64,000 nucleotides of DNA from Sporichthyaceae bacterium (GCA_036269075.1 DATASX010000069.1:1-64000); one strand, 5' to 3'. Shown: positions 23,663-32,511, numbered from the stretch's first letter. Notes: a model not told the origin generated them from the letters alone. Numbers and translations are program-made.

Positions 23663-24594
23663 TGACGGCGAAACTGCGGGAGTTCGCACCCGAGGACGAC
23701 CTCCTGCACCCGGAGTCCGCCACCGGACCGCTGGCCCGGGAGAGCCTGGCGTTCACGGCACCGATCCCGCAGGAGGAGTTGCTGGTCTTCCTCTACGCCT
23801 GGCGCGAGGGCGGCACCCGATGGGGCCGGTTCGTCTGCATCGCCGGTCCGGACCCGACCCGGCCCCTGCACCTGTCCTTCGAAGGAGAAGCTGCTTACTC
23901 CGGCGACGATCTGCGCGATTTCACGGTCAGCGGGTTGCATTGCCGCCAGTCCGAACCGTTGAAGGTCGCGCAGCTGTCCTTCGCCGAGCCGGGGCTCGAT
24001 CTCGAGGTCCGGTTCGCGGGGATGCACGCGCCCTTCAGCTGGCACGACAACGCAAGTGGATGCGCGGACTGGATGGCGCACGACCGGTACGAACAATCGT
24101 GCACGACTTCCGGCCGGTTGCGGCTGCCCGGGCGGGACGTCGAGTTCACCGGTTTCGGCCACCGCGACCACTCGTGGGGCAACCGGGACTGGCGCTACAT
24201 GCTCCACTGGAAGTGGATCAACGCGGCCACGCCGGACGGCAGCCTCTCGGTGCACTGCACGAAGATGTACGCCCTCGGCAACACCTTGCTGTACGGATAC
24301 GTGAACCGCGCCGGGGCACTGAGTCGGATCGTGCACGCGGACGTGCAGGTCGACTTGGACGAGAAGATGATGCACCGTCAGGTCACCGCCAGATTCCAGG
24401 GCGAATCCGGCGGCGAGGTCACGATGGAGGCCAAGTACGCCGCGGGCTGGGCGATGCCGGTGCAGCACCTGGTCCTGCACGAGGTCGGTATGAGCGGCGC
24501 CCTGGACGGCCGACCAGCCACCGCACACATCGAGATGGGTTGGCCGGCCGCCTACGTGTCCGGTATCACCGAAACCCCGGAACGCCTCAGCTGA
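23662..24594 (+). CDS. DUF7064/7065-like (AttH/CrtC lipocalin-like) protein
   Basis: The product is 310 residues, soluble, without signal peptide. The motif FTGFGHRDHSWGNRDW at about 168-183 matches the GxRDxSWGxRDW signature of DUF7064/7065 proteins, which resemble the two-lipocalin fold of carotenoid hydratase CrtC and AttH. Family members occur in terpene and steroid catabolic clusters, but no reaction is known to me. ATG 23662 overlaps the previous stop (TGATG), so it is translationally coupled to the PEP-domain protein, and the two may work together. Its 3' end overlaps the convergent membrane-protein gene by 8 bp. Confidence 0.75.
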   Translation: MTAKLREFAPEDDLLHPESATGPLARESLAFTAPIPQEELLVFLYAWREGGTRWGRFVCIAGPDPTRPLHLSFEGEAAYSGDDLRDFTVSGLHCRQSEPLKVAQLSFAEPGLDLEVRFAGMHAPFSWHDNASGCADWMAHDRYEQSCTTSGRLRLPGRDVEFTGFGHRDHSWGNRDWRYMLHWKWINAATPDGSLSVHCTKMYALGNTLLYGYVNRAGALSRIVHADVQVDLDEKMMHRQVTARFQGESGGEVTMEAKYAAGWAMPVQHLVLHEVGMSGALDGRPATAHIEMGWPAAYVSGITETPERLS

Positions 24595-25342
24595 CCGGCG
24601 CCGGCACGGCCAACGGAGCTGTTTCGGACACAGCGGGCTTGGCTGCGTGCTCCCGTTCGAGTTCTTTCAACATGAACCAGGTGGTCAGCAACAGGTAGGC
24701 GCCCCAGATGACCACGGGGAGGTAGAACGCGAGCAGGCCGTGATAGGCGAAGGGCCCGCTCTTGGTGAACGCCGGCCCCGCGGCGGTGAACAGCGTCGCC
24801 GCGCCACCGAAGGTGAACCAGGTGACCCAGCGCGGAATCGTCGGCTCAGGTCGCTTGTCCATGAGCTCCACGACGCCGCTGGCCACCATCTCGATCGCGA
24901 GATAGATCCAGCCGAGCAGGAAGGCGAACCAGGCCCAGTCGTACCAGGACTGGATGACGTCCGCGCCGCTCTCGCTGCGGTAGGCAGCCACCATCCACGC
25001 GCAGCAGTTCAGGAAGATGATCAGCGAGATGAAGACGCCGCACACCGCCGTGGTCAGCGACATGATCGGCCAGCGGCCCTCGATCTTCGCCAGCATGATC
25101 CCGAACTGGATCGAACCAGGTGTCAGCAGGCCCGCCGCGATGTAGAAGATCGTGCATCCGACCAGCACGCCCCAGTGGTGGGTGTGGGTGAACCACACCT
25201 TGGTGCGCTCGGCGCCCAGGTCGCCGTGGGCCGGGAGGATGAAGTGCGAGATCCCCAGCCACCCGATCGTGGTCAGCGCGAAGAAGACGATGTTGCACCA
25301 CAGGGCGAACTTCTGGGTGCCGAGTCTGCCGGAATCCTGCAT
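24587..25342 (-). CDS. Six-helix integral membrane protein, unknown
   Basis: The product is 251 residues with about six membrane helices (near 12-35, 54-83, 90-120, 132-157, 171-191 and 203-226). His residues in THTHHWG near 52-56 and a HG pair near 202 could ligate a metal or heme. I do not recognise the family. It is divergent from the COX3-like gene across an AT-rich element, and its stop overlaps the convergent DUF7064 gene. Its position with NorE/NorF-like genes suggests a membrane redox or transport module. Confidence 0.75.
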   Translation of the reverse strand: MQDSGRLGTQKFALWCNIVFFALTTIGWLGISHFILPAHGDLGAERTKVWFTHTHHWGVLVGCTIFYIAAGLLTPGSIQFGIMLAKIEGRWPIMSLTTAVCGVFISLIIFLNCCAWMVAAYRSESGADVIQSWYDWAWFAFLLGWIYLAIEMVASGVVELMDKRPEPTIPRWVTWFTFGGAATLFTAAGPAFTKSGPFAYHGLLAFYLPVVIWGAYLLLTTWFMLKELEREHAAKPAVSETAPLAVPAPVS

Positions 25343-25376
25343 CGACGCCGTCCTCGGAGCAGAGTTAAGCTACAGA

Positions 25377-25408
25377 ACTCAACTATTGAACATTAGAAGG
25401 TATTCGGT
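25377..25408. promoter_or_regulatory. AT-rich divergent control element (site e)
   Basis: The 68 bases between the six-helix protein (start 25342, minus) and the COX3-like gene (start 25411, plus) contain CAACTATTGAACATTAGAAG. CAACTATTG also occurs, inverted, at 26264-26272 before the next ligase gene, where it adjoins a GTCTAG core. The two flanking genes are probably regulated together. Confidence 0.4.
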
Positions 25409-25410
25409 CA

Positions 25411-25971
25411 ATGACCAACCGGCGCTTGCCCGGCGTGGACGGCATCTGGGTCGTGATCGGTCTCGACGCGGTGGTCTTCCTGCTGCTGTTCGCGAGCTTC
25501 CAGAACGAGCGTCGCGCGGCTCCGGCACTGTTCGAGGTCTCCCGACGGACGCTGAACAAGGACCTCGGTGGCGCGGACACGCTGATCCTGCTGACCAGCT
25601 CCTGGCTCGTGGCACTGGCGATCCAGGCAGTTCGTCGGGATCGGACCGACCGGCTCCCGCAGTTCCTGTTTGCGGCCGCGTGCACGGGCACGCTGTTCGT
25701 CGCATCCAAAACAGTTGAGTACATCGAAAAGCTGGCCTCAGGCACGACGCCGGCCACCAACACCTTCTACTCGTGGTACTTCCTGCTCACCGGTGTGCAC
25801 CTGGTTCACGTGCTGGCCGGGATCTGCGCGTTGGGCTACGTCTGGAAGCGGGCCAGGATCGGGTCGTACACGAGCGAGCGGTACCTCGTGCTCGAGTGCG
25901 TCGCCCTGTTCTGGCACCTCGTGGACCTGCTGTGGATCGTCCTGTTCCCGCTCCTGTACCTGCAGAGGTAG
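25411..25971 (+). CDS. Cytochrome c oxidase subunit III / NorE-like membrane protein
   Basis: The product is 186 residues with about five membrane helices. The C-terminal YSWYFLLTGVHLVHVLAGI and CVALFWHLVDLLWIVLFPLLYL are the conserved Glu/His-bearing helices of the COX3 family. The size fits NorE and the short COX3-like proteins rather than the full aa3 subunit. No subunit I or II gene is in the window. With the COX4-like gene 9 bp downstream it forms a norEF-like pair; NorE/NorF assist nitric oxide reductase elsewhere, but here the partner is unknown. Confidence 0.88.
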   Translation: MTNRRLPGVDGIWVVIGLDAVVFLLLFASFQNERRAAPALFEVSRRTLNKDLGGADTLILLTSSWLVALAIQAVRRDRTDRLPQFLFAAACTGTLFVASKTVEYIEKLASGTTPATNTFYSWYFLLTGVHLVHVLAGICALGYVWKRARIGSYTSERYLVLECVALFWHLVDLLWIVLFPLLYLQR

Positions 25972-25980
25972 GCGAATCTG

Positions 25981-26241
25981 ATGCTGCGCGAGCGGGTGAC
26001 CAAGGTCTGGGCGATGCTGATCGCGGCGACCTGCGTGTCGACGTGGGTGCTGTCCGAGGACGTGGTCAGCCCGGACGTGGCGGTCGTCGGCATCTTCGTG
26101 ATCGCGGCCCTGAAGGTACGCTACGTCCTGCTCGACTTCATGGAACTGCGCGGCGCTCCCCGGCCGGTGCGCCTGTTCTTCGAGCTCTGGGCGGCCGCGG
26201 CGGCCGTAGTGATCCTCGCGTTCTGGTCCGCTGCTCGCTGA
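25981..26241 (+). CDS. Prokaryotic cytochrome c oxidase subunit IV / NorF-like protein
   Basis: The product is 86 residues with three membrane helices at about 9-27, 32-50 and 65-83. The segment VVGIFVIAALKVRYVLLDFMELR is the hallmark of the COX4_pro/NorF family (helix with K-x-x-x-V-x-x-x-F-M-E-L). It lies 9 bp after the COX3-like gene and is surely co-transcribed. Function in an oxidase or reductase complex is implied by family only. Confidence 0.85.
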   Translation: MLRERVTKVWAMLIAATCVSTWVLSEDVVSPDVAVVGIFVIAALKVRYVLLDFMELRGAPRPVRLFFELWAAAAAVVILAFWSAAR

Positions 26242-26245
26242 GGAC

Positions 26246-26275
26246 TCAATTAGTCTAGAGCACAATAGTTGGTGT
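26246..26275. promoter_or_regulatory. Candidate operator (site f)
   Basis: TTAGTCTAGAGC is followed by ACAATAGTTGG, the inverse of the CAACTATTG element at 25379. It follows the COX4-like stop by a few bases and precedes the CoA ligase start at 26323, so the ligase probably has its own regulated promoter here. Confidence 0.5.
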
Positions 26276-26322
26276 ACCGAGCTATTCGGGTCTACGATCT
26301 CACCACTAGGTGCTGGAGCGCT

Positions 26323-28128
26323 GTGGAGGTCCCGGTGCGCGCAGGAACGTGGAAGTCCCTGGACGAGCCGACCGTGTGCGCCGCATTCCAGCGCACCGCC
26401 GCCGAGAACGTCGATGCGACGGCGCTGCGGCGCTCCGGCGACGACGCCGGAATCACTTGGGGCGAGTACGCCCGACGAGCCGAACGGATCGCCGGTGGCA
26501 TGGCCGCGGCGGGGATCCGTCGCGGTGACGTAGTGGCGCTCATGCTGACCAACCGGCCCGAGACCTGTCTCGTCGACGCCGCCGCGATGCACCTTGGCTG
26601 CGCGCCGTTCTCGATCTATGCCACCTGCCCGGTCGAGGACGTCTCCTGGTTGATCGAGAAGTCCGGCGCCCGAATGATCGCGACCGAGCCTGCCTTCGCC
26701 GAGCGGGTCCTGCAGGCCGTCGCCCCGCTGGACGACCCGCCCGCAGTTGTCATGGTCGAGGGCACGGCGGCCGGCGCCCGCAGCCTGCACGATCTCGAGT
26801 CGACCCCGGCACCGGCCGGATTCGACTTCGAGGCCGCCTGGCGGGCCGTACAACCGCACGACCCGGTCACCCTGATCTACACCTCCGGCACGACCGGGTC
26901 CCCGAAGGGCGTCACCCACTCGCACGCCTCGATCCTCGCCGGGTGCCGGAACCTGCACGCGGTGAGCCCGGTGAGCCCACAGGGTCGAGTCGTTTCGTTC
27001 CTGCCGATGGCCCACATCGCCGAACGGTTCATCTCGCACTACTCCGCGATGTGCTTCGGGTACTCGATAACCACGGTGGCCGACCCCAAGAAGATCGGCG
27101 CCGCACTCGCGGAGGCGCGACCGACCCGGTTGTTCGGCGTGCCACGGATCTACGAGAAGCTCACCGCCGCGATCAGCGGCCTGATCGCCGACGAACCGGA
27201 TCCGGTGCGTCGCAAGGCGATGGAGTGGGCCGTGGATACCGGGCTGCGACGGGTGCGCGCGGAGCAGGCCGGGGAGTCGGTGAGCGAGGAGTTGCTCGCC
27301 GAATGGCGCGCGGCGGACACCACCGAGCTGGCGCCGCTGCGAGCGCGGTTCGGGCTCGACCGCCTGGAATGGCCCTCGGTCGGTGCGGCTCCGACGCCGT
27401 ACGCGGTGCTCGAGTTCTTCCACGCGATCGGTGTCCCGATCCAGGAACTGTGGGGGATGTCGGAGATCCTGCTGGTCACCCTGAACCCGCCGGAGAAGGT
27501 CAAGCTCGGCACCGTGGGTCCGCCGATGCCCGGAGTGGGTCTGCGGCTCGACGGGGACGGCGAGATCCTGATCTCCGGCCCTACGGTGATGCTTGGTTAC
27601 AAGGACCGTCCCGACCTGACCGCCGAGGCCGTCACCGACGGTTGGATCCGCACGGGCGACGTCGGCGAGCTCGACGCCGACGGCTATCTGCGCATCGTCG
27701 ACCGCAAGAAGGAACTGATCATCAACTCGGCGGGCAAGAACATGTCGCCGGCCAAGATCGAGGGTGAGCTCAAGCAGGGGACACCGCTGATCGGTCAGGC
27801 AATCTGCATCGGCGATGCCCGGCTGTACAACGTCGCCCTGCTGACCCTGGACCCGGACGCGGCCGCTGCTTGGGGGGCCCGCAACGGCATGGCCGGCGCC
27901 GCGGTGAGCGAGATCGCGGCCGACCCGCGGGTCAACGCCGAGGTCGCGGCCGGTGTCGAACGGGCCAACGCGCGACTGGCTCGCGTCGAGCAGGTCAAGT
28001 CCTTCGCCCTGCTGCCGGTGGAATGGCAGCCGGGTGGGGAGGAGCTCACGCCGACGAACAAGCTGCGGCGCAAGCCGATCGAGAAGAAGTACGCCCTCCA
28101 GATCGACTCGCTCTACGCCGCCGGTTGA
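26323..28128 (+). CDS. Long-chain-type acyl-CoA synthetase (FadD15/ACSL-like)
   Basis: The product is about 601 residues. The P-loop is IYTSGTTGSPKGVTHSH, followed by LPMAHIAER, GVPRIYEK, ELWGMSE, TGDVGELD and DRKKELIINSAGKNMSP. The catalytic Lys lies in NKLRRKPIEKKY. Length and the GxPRxxEK region place it with long-chain synthetases that tolerate large substrates. GTG 26323 is preceded by GGAG and lies downstream of the palindromic element; a TTG at 26269 is possible but would put the start inside that element. It may activate a long or polycyclic acid. Confidence 0.9.
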   Translation: MEVPVRAGTWKSLDEPTVCAAFQRTAAENVDATALRRSGDDAGITWGEYARRAERIAGGMAAAGIRRGDVVALMLTNRPETCLVDAAAMHLGCAPFSIYATCPVEDVSWLIEKSGARMIATEPAFAERVLQAVAPLDDPPAVVMVEGTAAGARSLHDLESTPAPAGFDFEAAWRAVQPHDPVTLIYTSGTTGSPKGVTHSHASILAGCRNLHAVSPVSPQGRVVSFLPMAHIAERFISHYSAMCFGYSITTVADPKKIGAALAEARPTRLFGVPRIYEKLTAAISGLIADEPDPVRRKAMEWAVDTGLRRVRAEQAGESVSEELLAEWRAADTTELAPLRARFGLDRLEWPSVGAAPTPYAVLEFFHAIGVPIQELWGMSEILLVTLNPPEKVKLGTVGPPMPGVGLRLDGDGEILISGPTVMLGYKDRPDLTAEAVTDGWIRTGDVGELDADGYLRIVDRKKELIINSAGKNMSPAKIEGELKQGTPLIGQAICIGDARLYNVALLTLDPDAAAAWGARNGMAGAAVSEIAADPRVNAEVAAGVERANARLARVEQVKSFALLPVEWQPGGEELTPTNKLRRKPIEKKYALQIDSLYAAG

Positions 28129-28156
28129 CCGGAGAAAGCAAACGGCTGTCGAGCGC

Positions 28157-29407
28157 TCAGGCAGGCGTCCACGTCGCCGGCAGCCGCATCACGCCGTTCA
28201 TGAAGTTCGACAGCAGGATGTGGCGCTCGCCGACCTGCAGATCGTGCATCCGCGTGTAGACCTGCTGGATCTGCGTGCGCAGCAGTCGACGGCCGAGCAG
28301 GTGGCCGATGCAGTAGTGCGGACCGCCGCCGCCGAAGGACATCTGCTCGCTGGCCGGATTACGGATGTCGAAGCTCTCCGGCTCCGGGAAGACCGCAGGG
28401 TCGCGGTTGCCCGCGACGTACCACAGGACGACCTTGTCGCCCTTCTGGACAGGCGTGCCGTTGATCTCGGTGTCGCGGGTCGCGGTCCGCCGGAAGTGCA
28501 TGATCGGCGTCTCGTACCGGAGCAGTTCGTTGATGGCGCCGTCGATGCGCCCGTCGAAGTCCTCGAACAGCCAGGCCAACTGGTCGGGGTGCTGCTGGAA
28601 CAGCGCGAGCACATGGCCCATGGCGTGCCTGGTGGTGTCGTTGGAGGCGCCGGCGAGCAGGGCGAAGAAGACCCCGACCTCCTCCACGGTCATCTTCTGA
28701 CCCTCGTAGGAGGCCTGCGAGACCCAACTCATCAGGTCGTCGGTGGGGTTGTCGCGACGTTCCTTGGCCAGCGCGATCGCGATCTCGCCCAGTCGGTAGG
28801 AGGCGTCGGCGAAGACGATCAGGGGTGAGCCGATGTGCGCGTACTCCGGGTCGTTCCAGGCCCCCAACTGCTCGGCGAGATCCATGATCTGCTTGCGCAG
28901 CGCAGGGTCGGTGACACCGAAGTTCGCGGCGAACGCCCGCCCCGGCACCTCCTTGGTGAGCAGTTGAGAGAGATCTCCCTGGCCGAGCCCGACGATCTCG
29001 TCGACGACCTCGATGACCAGACGATCGATCTCGTCCTCCATCTTCTTCATGTTCCGCGGCGTGAAGGCGACCGAGACGATGTTGCGCATCTGCGGGTGGC
29101 GCGGCGCGTCGGTGACGATGAACGAGAGCATCGACTCCAGCTGCGGGAAGTCGTCGACGAAGACACCCTCGGCCGAGGAGAACAGCTCCGGATTGCGGGA
29201 CACGTGACGGATGTCGGCGTGGCGCACCAGCGACCAGTAGCCCTGCGAGTTGTCCAACTCCGGGTCCAACGCCTCCGGCGGGCCGTGCCAGCTGACCGGG
29301 TCGTTCTCGCGCAACCACTTCCAGTGGTCCCAGTGCACCTGGCGGGGCTGAGACCACCACTTGAGCGTCGACATCGTCTCGTACTTCGAAATCATTTCCG
29401 TGCTCAT
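28157..29407 (-). CDS. Cytochrome P450
   Basis: The product is 416 residues. The heme-binding motif is FGGGGPHYCIG with Cys 366, the ExxR pair lies in NELLRYETP and the I-helix reads LLAGASNDTTRH, with an Asn before the Asp as in CYP125/CYP142-like enzymes. The family hydroxylates alkyl or terpenoid side chains with electrons from a ferredoxin. None is encoded next to it. It is divergent from an acyl-CoA dehydrogenase across a long inverted repeat, suggesting joint control. Confidence 0.94.
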   Translation of the reverse strand: MSTEMISKYETMSTLKWWSQPRQVHWDHWKWLRENDPVSWHGPPEALDPELDNSQGYWSLVRHADIRHVSRNPELFSSAEGVFVDDFPQLESMLSFIVTDAPRHPQMRNIVSVAFTPRNMKKMEDEIDRLVIEVVDEIVGLGQGDLSQLLTKEVPGRAFAANFGVTDPALRKQIMDLAEQLGAWNDPEYAHIGSPLIVFADASYRLGEIAIALAKERRDNPTDDLMSWVSQASYEGQKMTVEEVGVFFALLAGASNDTTRHAMGHVLALFQQHPDQLAWLFEDFDGRIDGAINELLRYETPIMHFRRTATRDTEINGTPVQKGDKVVLWYVAGNRDPAVFPEPESFDIRNPASEQMSFGGGGPHYCIGHLLGRRLLRTQIQQVYTRMHDLQVGERHILLSNFMNGVMRLPATWTPA

Positions 29408-29459
29408 GCATGCCTCCGGGGCGCCGCCGGCTCTGTTGCGACACCGTAGAGTGGGCCGA

Positions 29460-29504
29460 CCGAGAAAGTCCAGTGTTCATCTGTCTAGTACACGACTTTC
29501 TCGG
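29460..29504. promoter_or_regulatory. 11-bp perfect inverted repeat containing GTCTAG (site g1)
   Basis: CCGAGAAAGTC (29460-29470) and GACTTTCTCGG (29494-29504) are exact inverted copies around a 23-base centre that includes GTCTAGTAC. It lies in the 182 bases between the divergent P450 and acyl-CoA dehydrogenase genes. The arms could bind two dimers or form a hairpin; the central GTCTAG matches the repeated core of the block. Confidence 0.6.
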
Positions 29505-29553
29505 TAACATCGCTTCTATACACAGGGATACGGGCGCAGATCGCCGCGCAGAA

Positions 29554-29575
29554 CGTCTAGTGTCAGAGTAATTTT
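29554..29575. promoter_or_regulatory. GTCTAG-type element before acyl-CoA dehydrogenase (site g2)
   Basis: GTCTAGTGTCAGAGTAATTT lies 15-35 bases before GTG 29590, overlapping the region just upstream of the Shine-Dalgarno GAGGAGG. It resembles the other GTCTAG elements and is well placed to act as an operator over a downstream promoter. Confidence 0.4.
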
Positions 29576-29589
29576 CGAGGAGGCGCCCG

Positions 29590-30759
29590 GTGGACTTCAC
29601 CGAGAACGAAGACCATCGCGCCATCCGTACGGCAGTGCGCGAGGTCTGCAGTCAGTTCGACGACGACTACTGGATGCGCTGCGAACTCGGGCACGAGTTC
29701 CCCTGGGACTTCTACGCGGCGATGGCCAAGGGTGGCTGGATCGGCATCGCGATCCCCGAGGCCTACGGCGGCGGCGGTCAGGGCATCGCGGAGGCCTCGA
29801 TCGTGCTGGAGGAGGTGGCCGCCTCCGGCGCCTGCATGAACGGCGCCAGCGCGATCCACCTGTCGATCTTCGGGATGCACCCGGTGGTCCTGCACGGCAG
29901 CGAGGAACTCAAGCAACGACACCTGCCGGGCGTCGCGGTCGGCGACACCCACATCGCCTTCGGGGTGACCGAACCGGATGCGGGTCTGGACACCACCTCG
30001 ATCACCACCCGAGCGACCCGAGCGGCCGACGGCTGCTACCTCGTCCACGGCCGGAAGGTGTGGACGTCCAAGGCGTTGGAGTCCGACCGCGTCCTGCTGC
30101 TGACCCGCACCACCCCCAAGGCCCAGTGCGCCAAGTCGATCGACGGCATGACCCTGTTCGTGGCCTCGCTGCGCGACCCGGCGGTGCACATCACCGCGAT
30201 CCCGAAAATGGGGCGCAACGCGGTCGCGTCCTGCGAGGTCGTCTACGACGGATTGCGGGTCGAGGAGGCCGACCGGGTCGGCGAGGAGGGCCAGGGTTTC
30301 CGTTACCTGCTCGACGGTCTGAACGCTGAGCGGGTGCTGGTGGCCGCGGAGGCGTTGGGCACGGGTCGGGCGGCGCTGCGCCGTGCGGTCGTCTACGCCA
30401 ACGAGCGAGTCGTGTTCGGCCGCCCCATCGGCCAGAACCAAGGCATCTCGTTCCCGCTCGCGGACGCCCACGCGCGCCTGCGCGCCGCGGAACTGGCGAT
30501 CCGGGAGGCGGCCTGGCGGTTGGACCGTCGAATGCCTGCGGGCGAGCAGGCCAACATCGCCAAGTACCTCGCCGCGGACGCGGCTTTCCAGGCCGCCGAC
30601 GCCGCCGTGCAGACCCACGGAGGATTCGGCTACGCCAGCGAGTACCACGTGGAACGTTACTTCCGGGAAGCGCGCCTGCAACGGCTGGCACCGGTGCCGC
30701 AGGAGATGGTGCTGAACTACTTGGCAGAGCACGTGCTGGGCCTGCCCCGCTCGTACTGA
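29590..30759 (+). CDS. Acyl-CoA dehydrogenase (FadE), third copy
   Basis: The product is 389 residues from GTG 29590 with GAGGAGG upstream. AFGVTEPDAGLDTTSI (FAD-binding), GRKVWTSKA, FGRPIGQNQGISFPLADA and the C-terminal THGGFGYASEYHVERYFREARL are all present. The Glu of YASEYHVER-type sequences occupies the catalytic region. It starts a plus-strand run with a CoA-transferase and two MarR regulators. It presumably desaturates a CoA thioester formed by the following transferase or the nearby ligases. Confidence 0.93.
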   Translation: MDFTENEDHRAIRTAVREVCSQFDDDYWMRCELGHEFPWDFYAAMAKGGWIGIAIPEAYGGGGQGIAEASIVLEEVAASGACMNGASAIHLSIFGMHPVVLHGSEELKQRHLPGVAVGDTHIAFGVTEPDAGLDTTSITTRATRAADGCYLVHGRKVWTSKALESDRVLLLTRTTPKAQCAKSIDGMTLFVASLRDPAVHITAIPKMGRNAVASCEVVYDGLRVEEADRVGEEGQGFRYLLDGLNAERVLVAAEALGTGRAALRRAVVYANERVVFGRPIGQNQGISFPLADAHARLRAAELAIREAAWRLDRRMPAGEQANIAKYLAADAAFQAADAAVQTHGGFGYASEYHVERYFREARLQRLAPVPQEMVLNYLAEHVLGLPRSY

Positions 30760-30792
30760 GGCCGTCCCCGTGCGCAAGACCGGAGGTTCGTC

Positions 30793-32019
30793 GTGACGAC
30801 CAAGCAGTTCCCCCTCGACGGGTTGCGGGTCCTGGACCTGTCCAGGGCCATCTCGGGACCCTACGTGGGCCGGATGCTTGCCGACCTCGGGGCCGAGGTG
30901 GTCAAGGTCGAGGTCCCGGGCACCGACATCACGCAGGTCTTCGGTCCGGTCCGGTCCGGACACACCGGCCTGTACGTGCATCAGAACGCCGGCAAGCGAA
31001 ACATCTCGATCGACCTGTCTGCCCCGACCGGTGCGGCGTTGGTCATCGAGTTGGCGGCGCACGCCGACATCGTGATCGAGAACTTCCGGCCCGGGACGGT
31101 GGATCGCCTCGGGGTCGGATGGGAGGCGTTGTCGGCGGCGAACCCGCGCCTGATCATGCTGTCGGTCTCCGGGTTCGGCCAGTGGGGACCGGAAGCCGGA
31201 CGTCAGGCCTACGCGCCCGTGCTCCACGCGGAGACCGGTCTGCTCGGACGTCAGGCCGAGGTGAACAACAGCGAACCGACCGACGTGGTGATGGCGTTGG
31301 CCGACTCGGTGACCTCCTTGCACGGCATGATCGCGGTCCTGGCGGCCCTGCGACTTCGGGACACCACCGGGCAGGGCCAGTACCTGGACCTGTCGATGTT
31401 CGAGTCGATGCTGGCGACCGACGACTACACCCACTACAGCCTCGAGGGGACCTATCCGGTCTGGCCCGCGACCGGAATCGTCTTCGCCGCCGTCGGCGGT
31501 CCGCTGCTGGTCTCGGCCGACCCGAAATACCTGTGGCACCGGCTCTCGCGCCGTTGGGGGCTCACCGACCCGGAGCCGGACGCGCCCACCGCGGCGCGGA
31601 TCGCCAGTCGCGCCCGGGTCGTGCGCGACTGGGTCAAGTCCTTCCCCGACCGGTCAGAACTCATCGGTGCCCTCGAGGAGGCCGGCGTGGCCTGGGCGGA
31701 GGTGCGCACCCCGGCCACCGTCATGCAGTCGCCCACCGCGATCGCCCGGGAGGTGTTCGCCGCCGTCGACGACCGGGCCGGCGGAACCCGTCCGATCATG
31801 CGCATGCCCTACCGGTTCTCCGGCGGAGCCTGCGAACCCCGGGGCGGTGCCGCGTTCGTCGGTGAGCACAACCACGAGGTCCTGCGGGACTGGCTCGACG
31901 CCGAGCCGGACGCGATCGCCGTGCTCGAGGAGAACGGCGCGTTGGTAGCCCCCGCCGGGACGAGTGCGGATCCGGCCGGGTCCGCCGGCGTTCCCGGTGG
32001 CCACGGGGAAGTCGCCTGA
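30793..32019 (+). CDS. Family III CoA-transferase (CaiB/BaiF)
   Basis: The product is 408 residues. VLDLSRAISGPYVGRMLADLGAEVVKVE and NAGKRNISIDLS are hallmarks of the family, and the catalytic Asp lies in GQGQYLDLSMFES. These enzymes move CoA between carboxylic acids or racemise 2-methylacyl-CoA; here the FGPVRSG and NAGKR region favours a transferase. GTG 30793 lies 33 bp after the dehydrogenase gene and the stop is 6 bp before MarR paralogue 2, so an operon is likely. Confidence 0.92.
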   Translation: MTTKQFPLDGLRVLDLSRAISGPYVGRMLADLGAEVVKVEVPGTDITQVFGPVRSGHTGLYVHQNAGKRNISIDLSAPTGAALVIELAAHADIVIENFRPGTVDRLGVGWEALSAANPRLIMLSVSGFGQWGPEAGRQAYAPVLHAETGLLGRQAEVNNSEPTDVVMALADSVTSLHGMIAVLAALRLRDTTGQGQYLDLSMFESMLATDDYTHYSLEGTYPVWPATGIVFAAVGGPLLVSADPKYLWHRLSRRWGLTDPEPDAPTAARIASRARVVRDWVKSFPDRSELIGALEEAGVAWAEVRTPATVMQSPTAIAREVFAAVDDRAGGTRPIMRMPYRFSGGACEPRGGAAFVGEHNHEVLRDWLDAEPDAIAVLEENGALVAPAGTSADPAGSAGVPGGHGEVA

Positions 32020-32025
32020 CCGGCC

Positions 32026-32511
32026 GTGGACGTCGACAGTGTCACCTGGTCCAAGGACCGGTGGACCGAGGCCGGACAGCCGGAGGCGGAGCATTTCGCT
32101 GCCATGACAGCGATCCTGCGGCTGCACGTGGTCGTGGTCGGAGCCCTGGACCGTGCGTTGCGTGCACACGAACTCTCGCGCACCGGCTACCTGATCATGG
32201 CGACCCTGCGGATCAGCCAGCACCGCACGATGACGATCACGAGCCTCGGGCGCAGCCTGCTGCTGCATCCCACCACGATCAGTGTCGCGGTCGACCAGTT
32301 GGCCACTCGGGACCTGCTGGACCGCCGGACCTGCCCCGAGGATCGCCGTACGGTTCAGACCAGCCTGACCGGTCGGGGCACGGCGGTGATGGATTCGGTG
32401 ACCAATGCGCTGGCCGACGGTCACTACGGGCTGTCCGGGGTCAGCGACCGCCTGGCCATCACGCTGACGGAGGTGATTCGACAGGTGCGGCAGTCCCTGG
32501 GGGACCAATGA
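32026..32511 (+). CDS. MarR-family regulator, paralogue 2
   Basis: The product is 161 residues from GTG 32026. The winged helix at about 45-120 reads SLGRSLLLHPTTISVAVDQL with the wing at EDRRTVQTSLTGRG. Its N-terminus DVDSVTWSKDRWTEAGQPEAEHF parallels the paralogues at 17465 and 32591. It probably controls the FadE/CoA-transferase unit that it terminates. No separate promoter is visible in the 6 bp before it. Confidence 0.92.
   Translation: MDVDSVTWSKDRWTEAGQPEAEHFAAMTAILRLHVVVVGALDRALRAHELSRTGYLIMATLRISQHRTMTITSLGRSLLLHPTTISVAVDQLATRDLLDRRTCPEDRRTVQTSLTGRGTAVMDSVTNALADGHYGLSGVSDRLAITLTEVIRQVRQSLGDQ

Noticed and set aside
25738-27423. A 561-residue minus-strand frame opposite the COX-like and ligase genes
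   Set aside because: No recognisable domain; both plus-strand products have clear family signatures.
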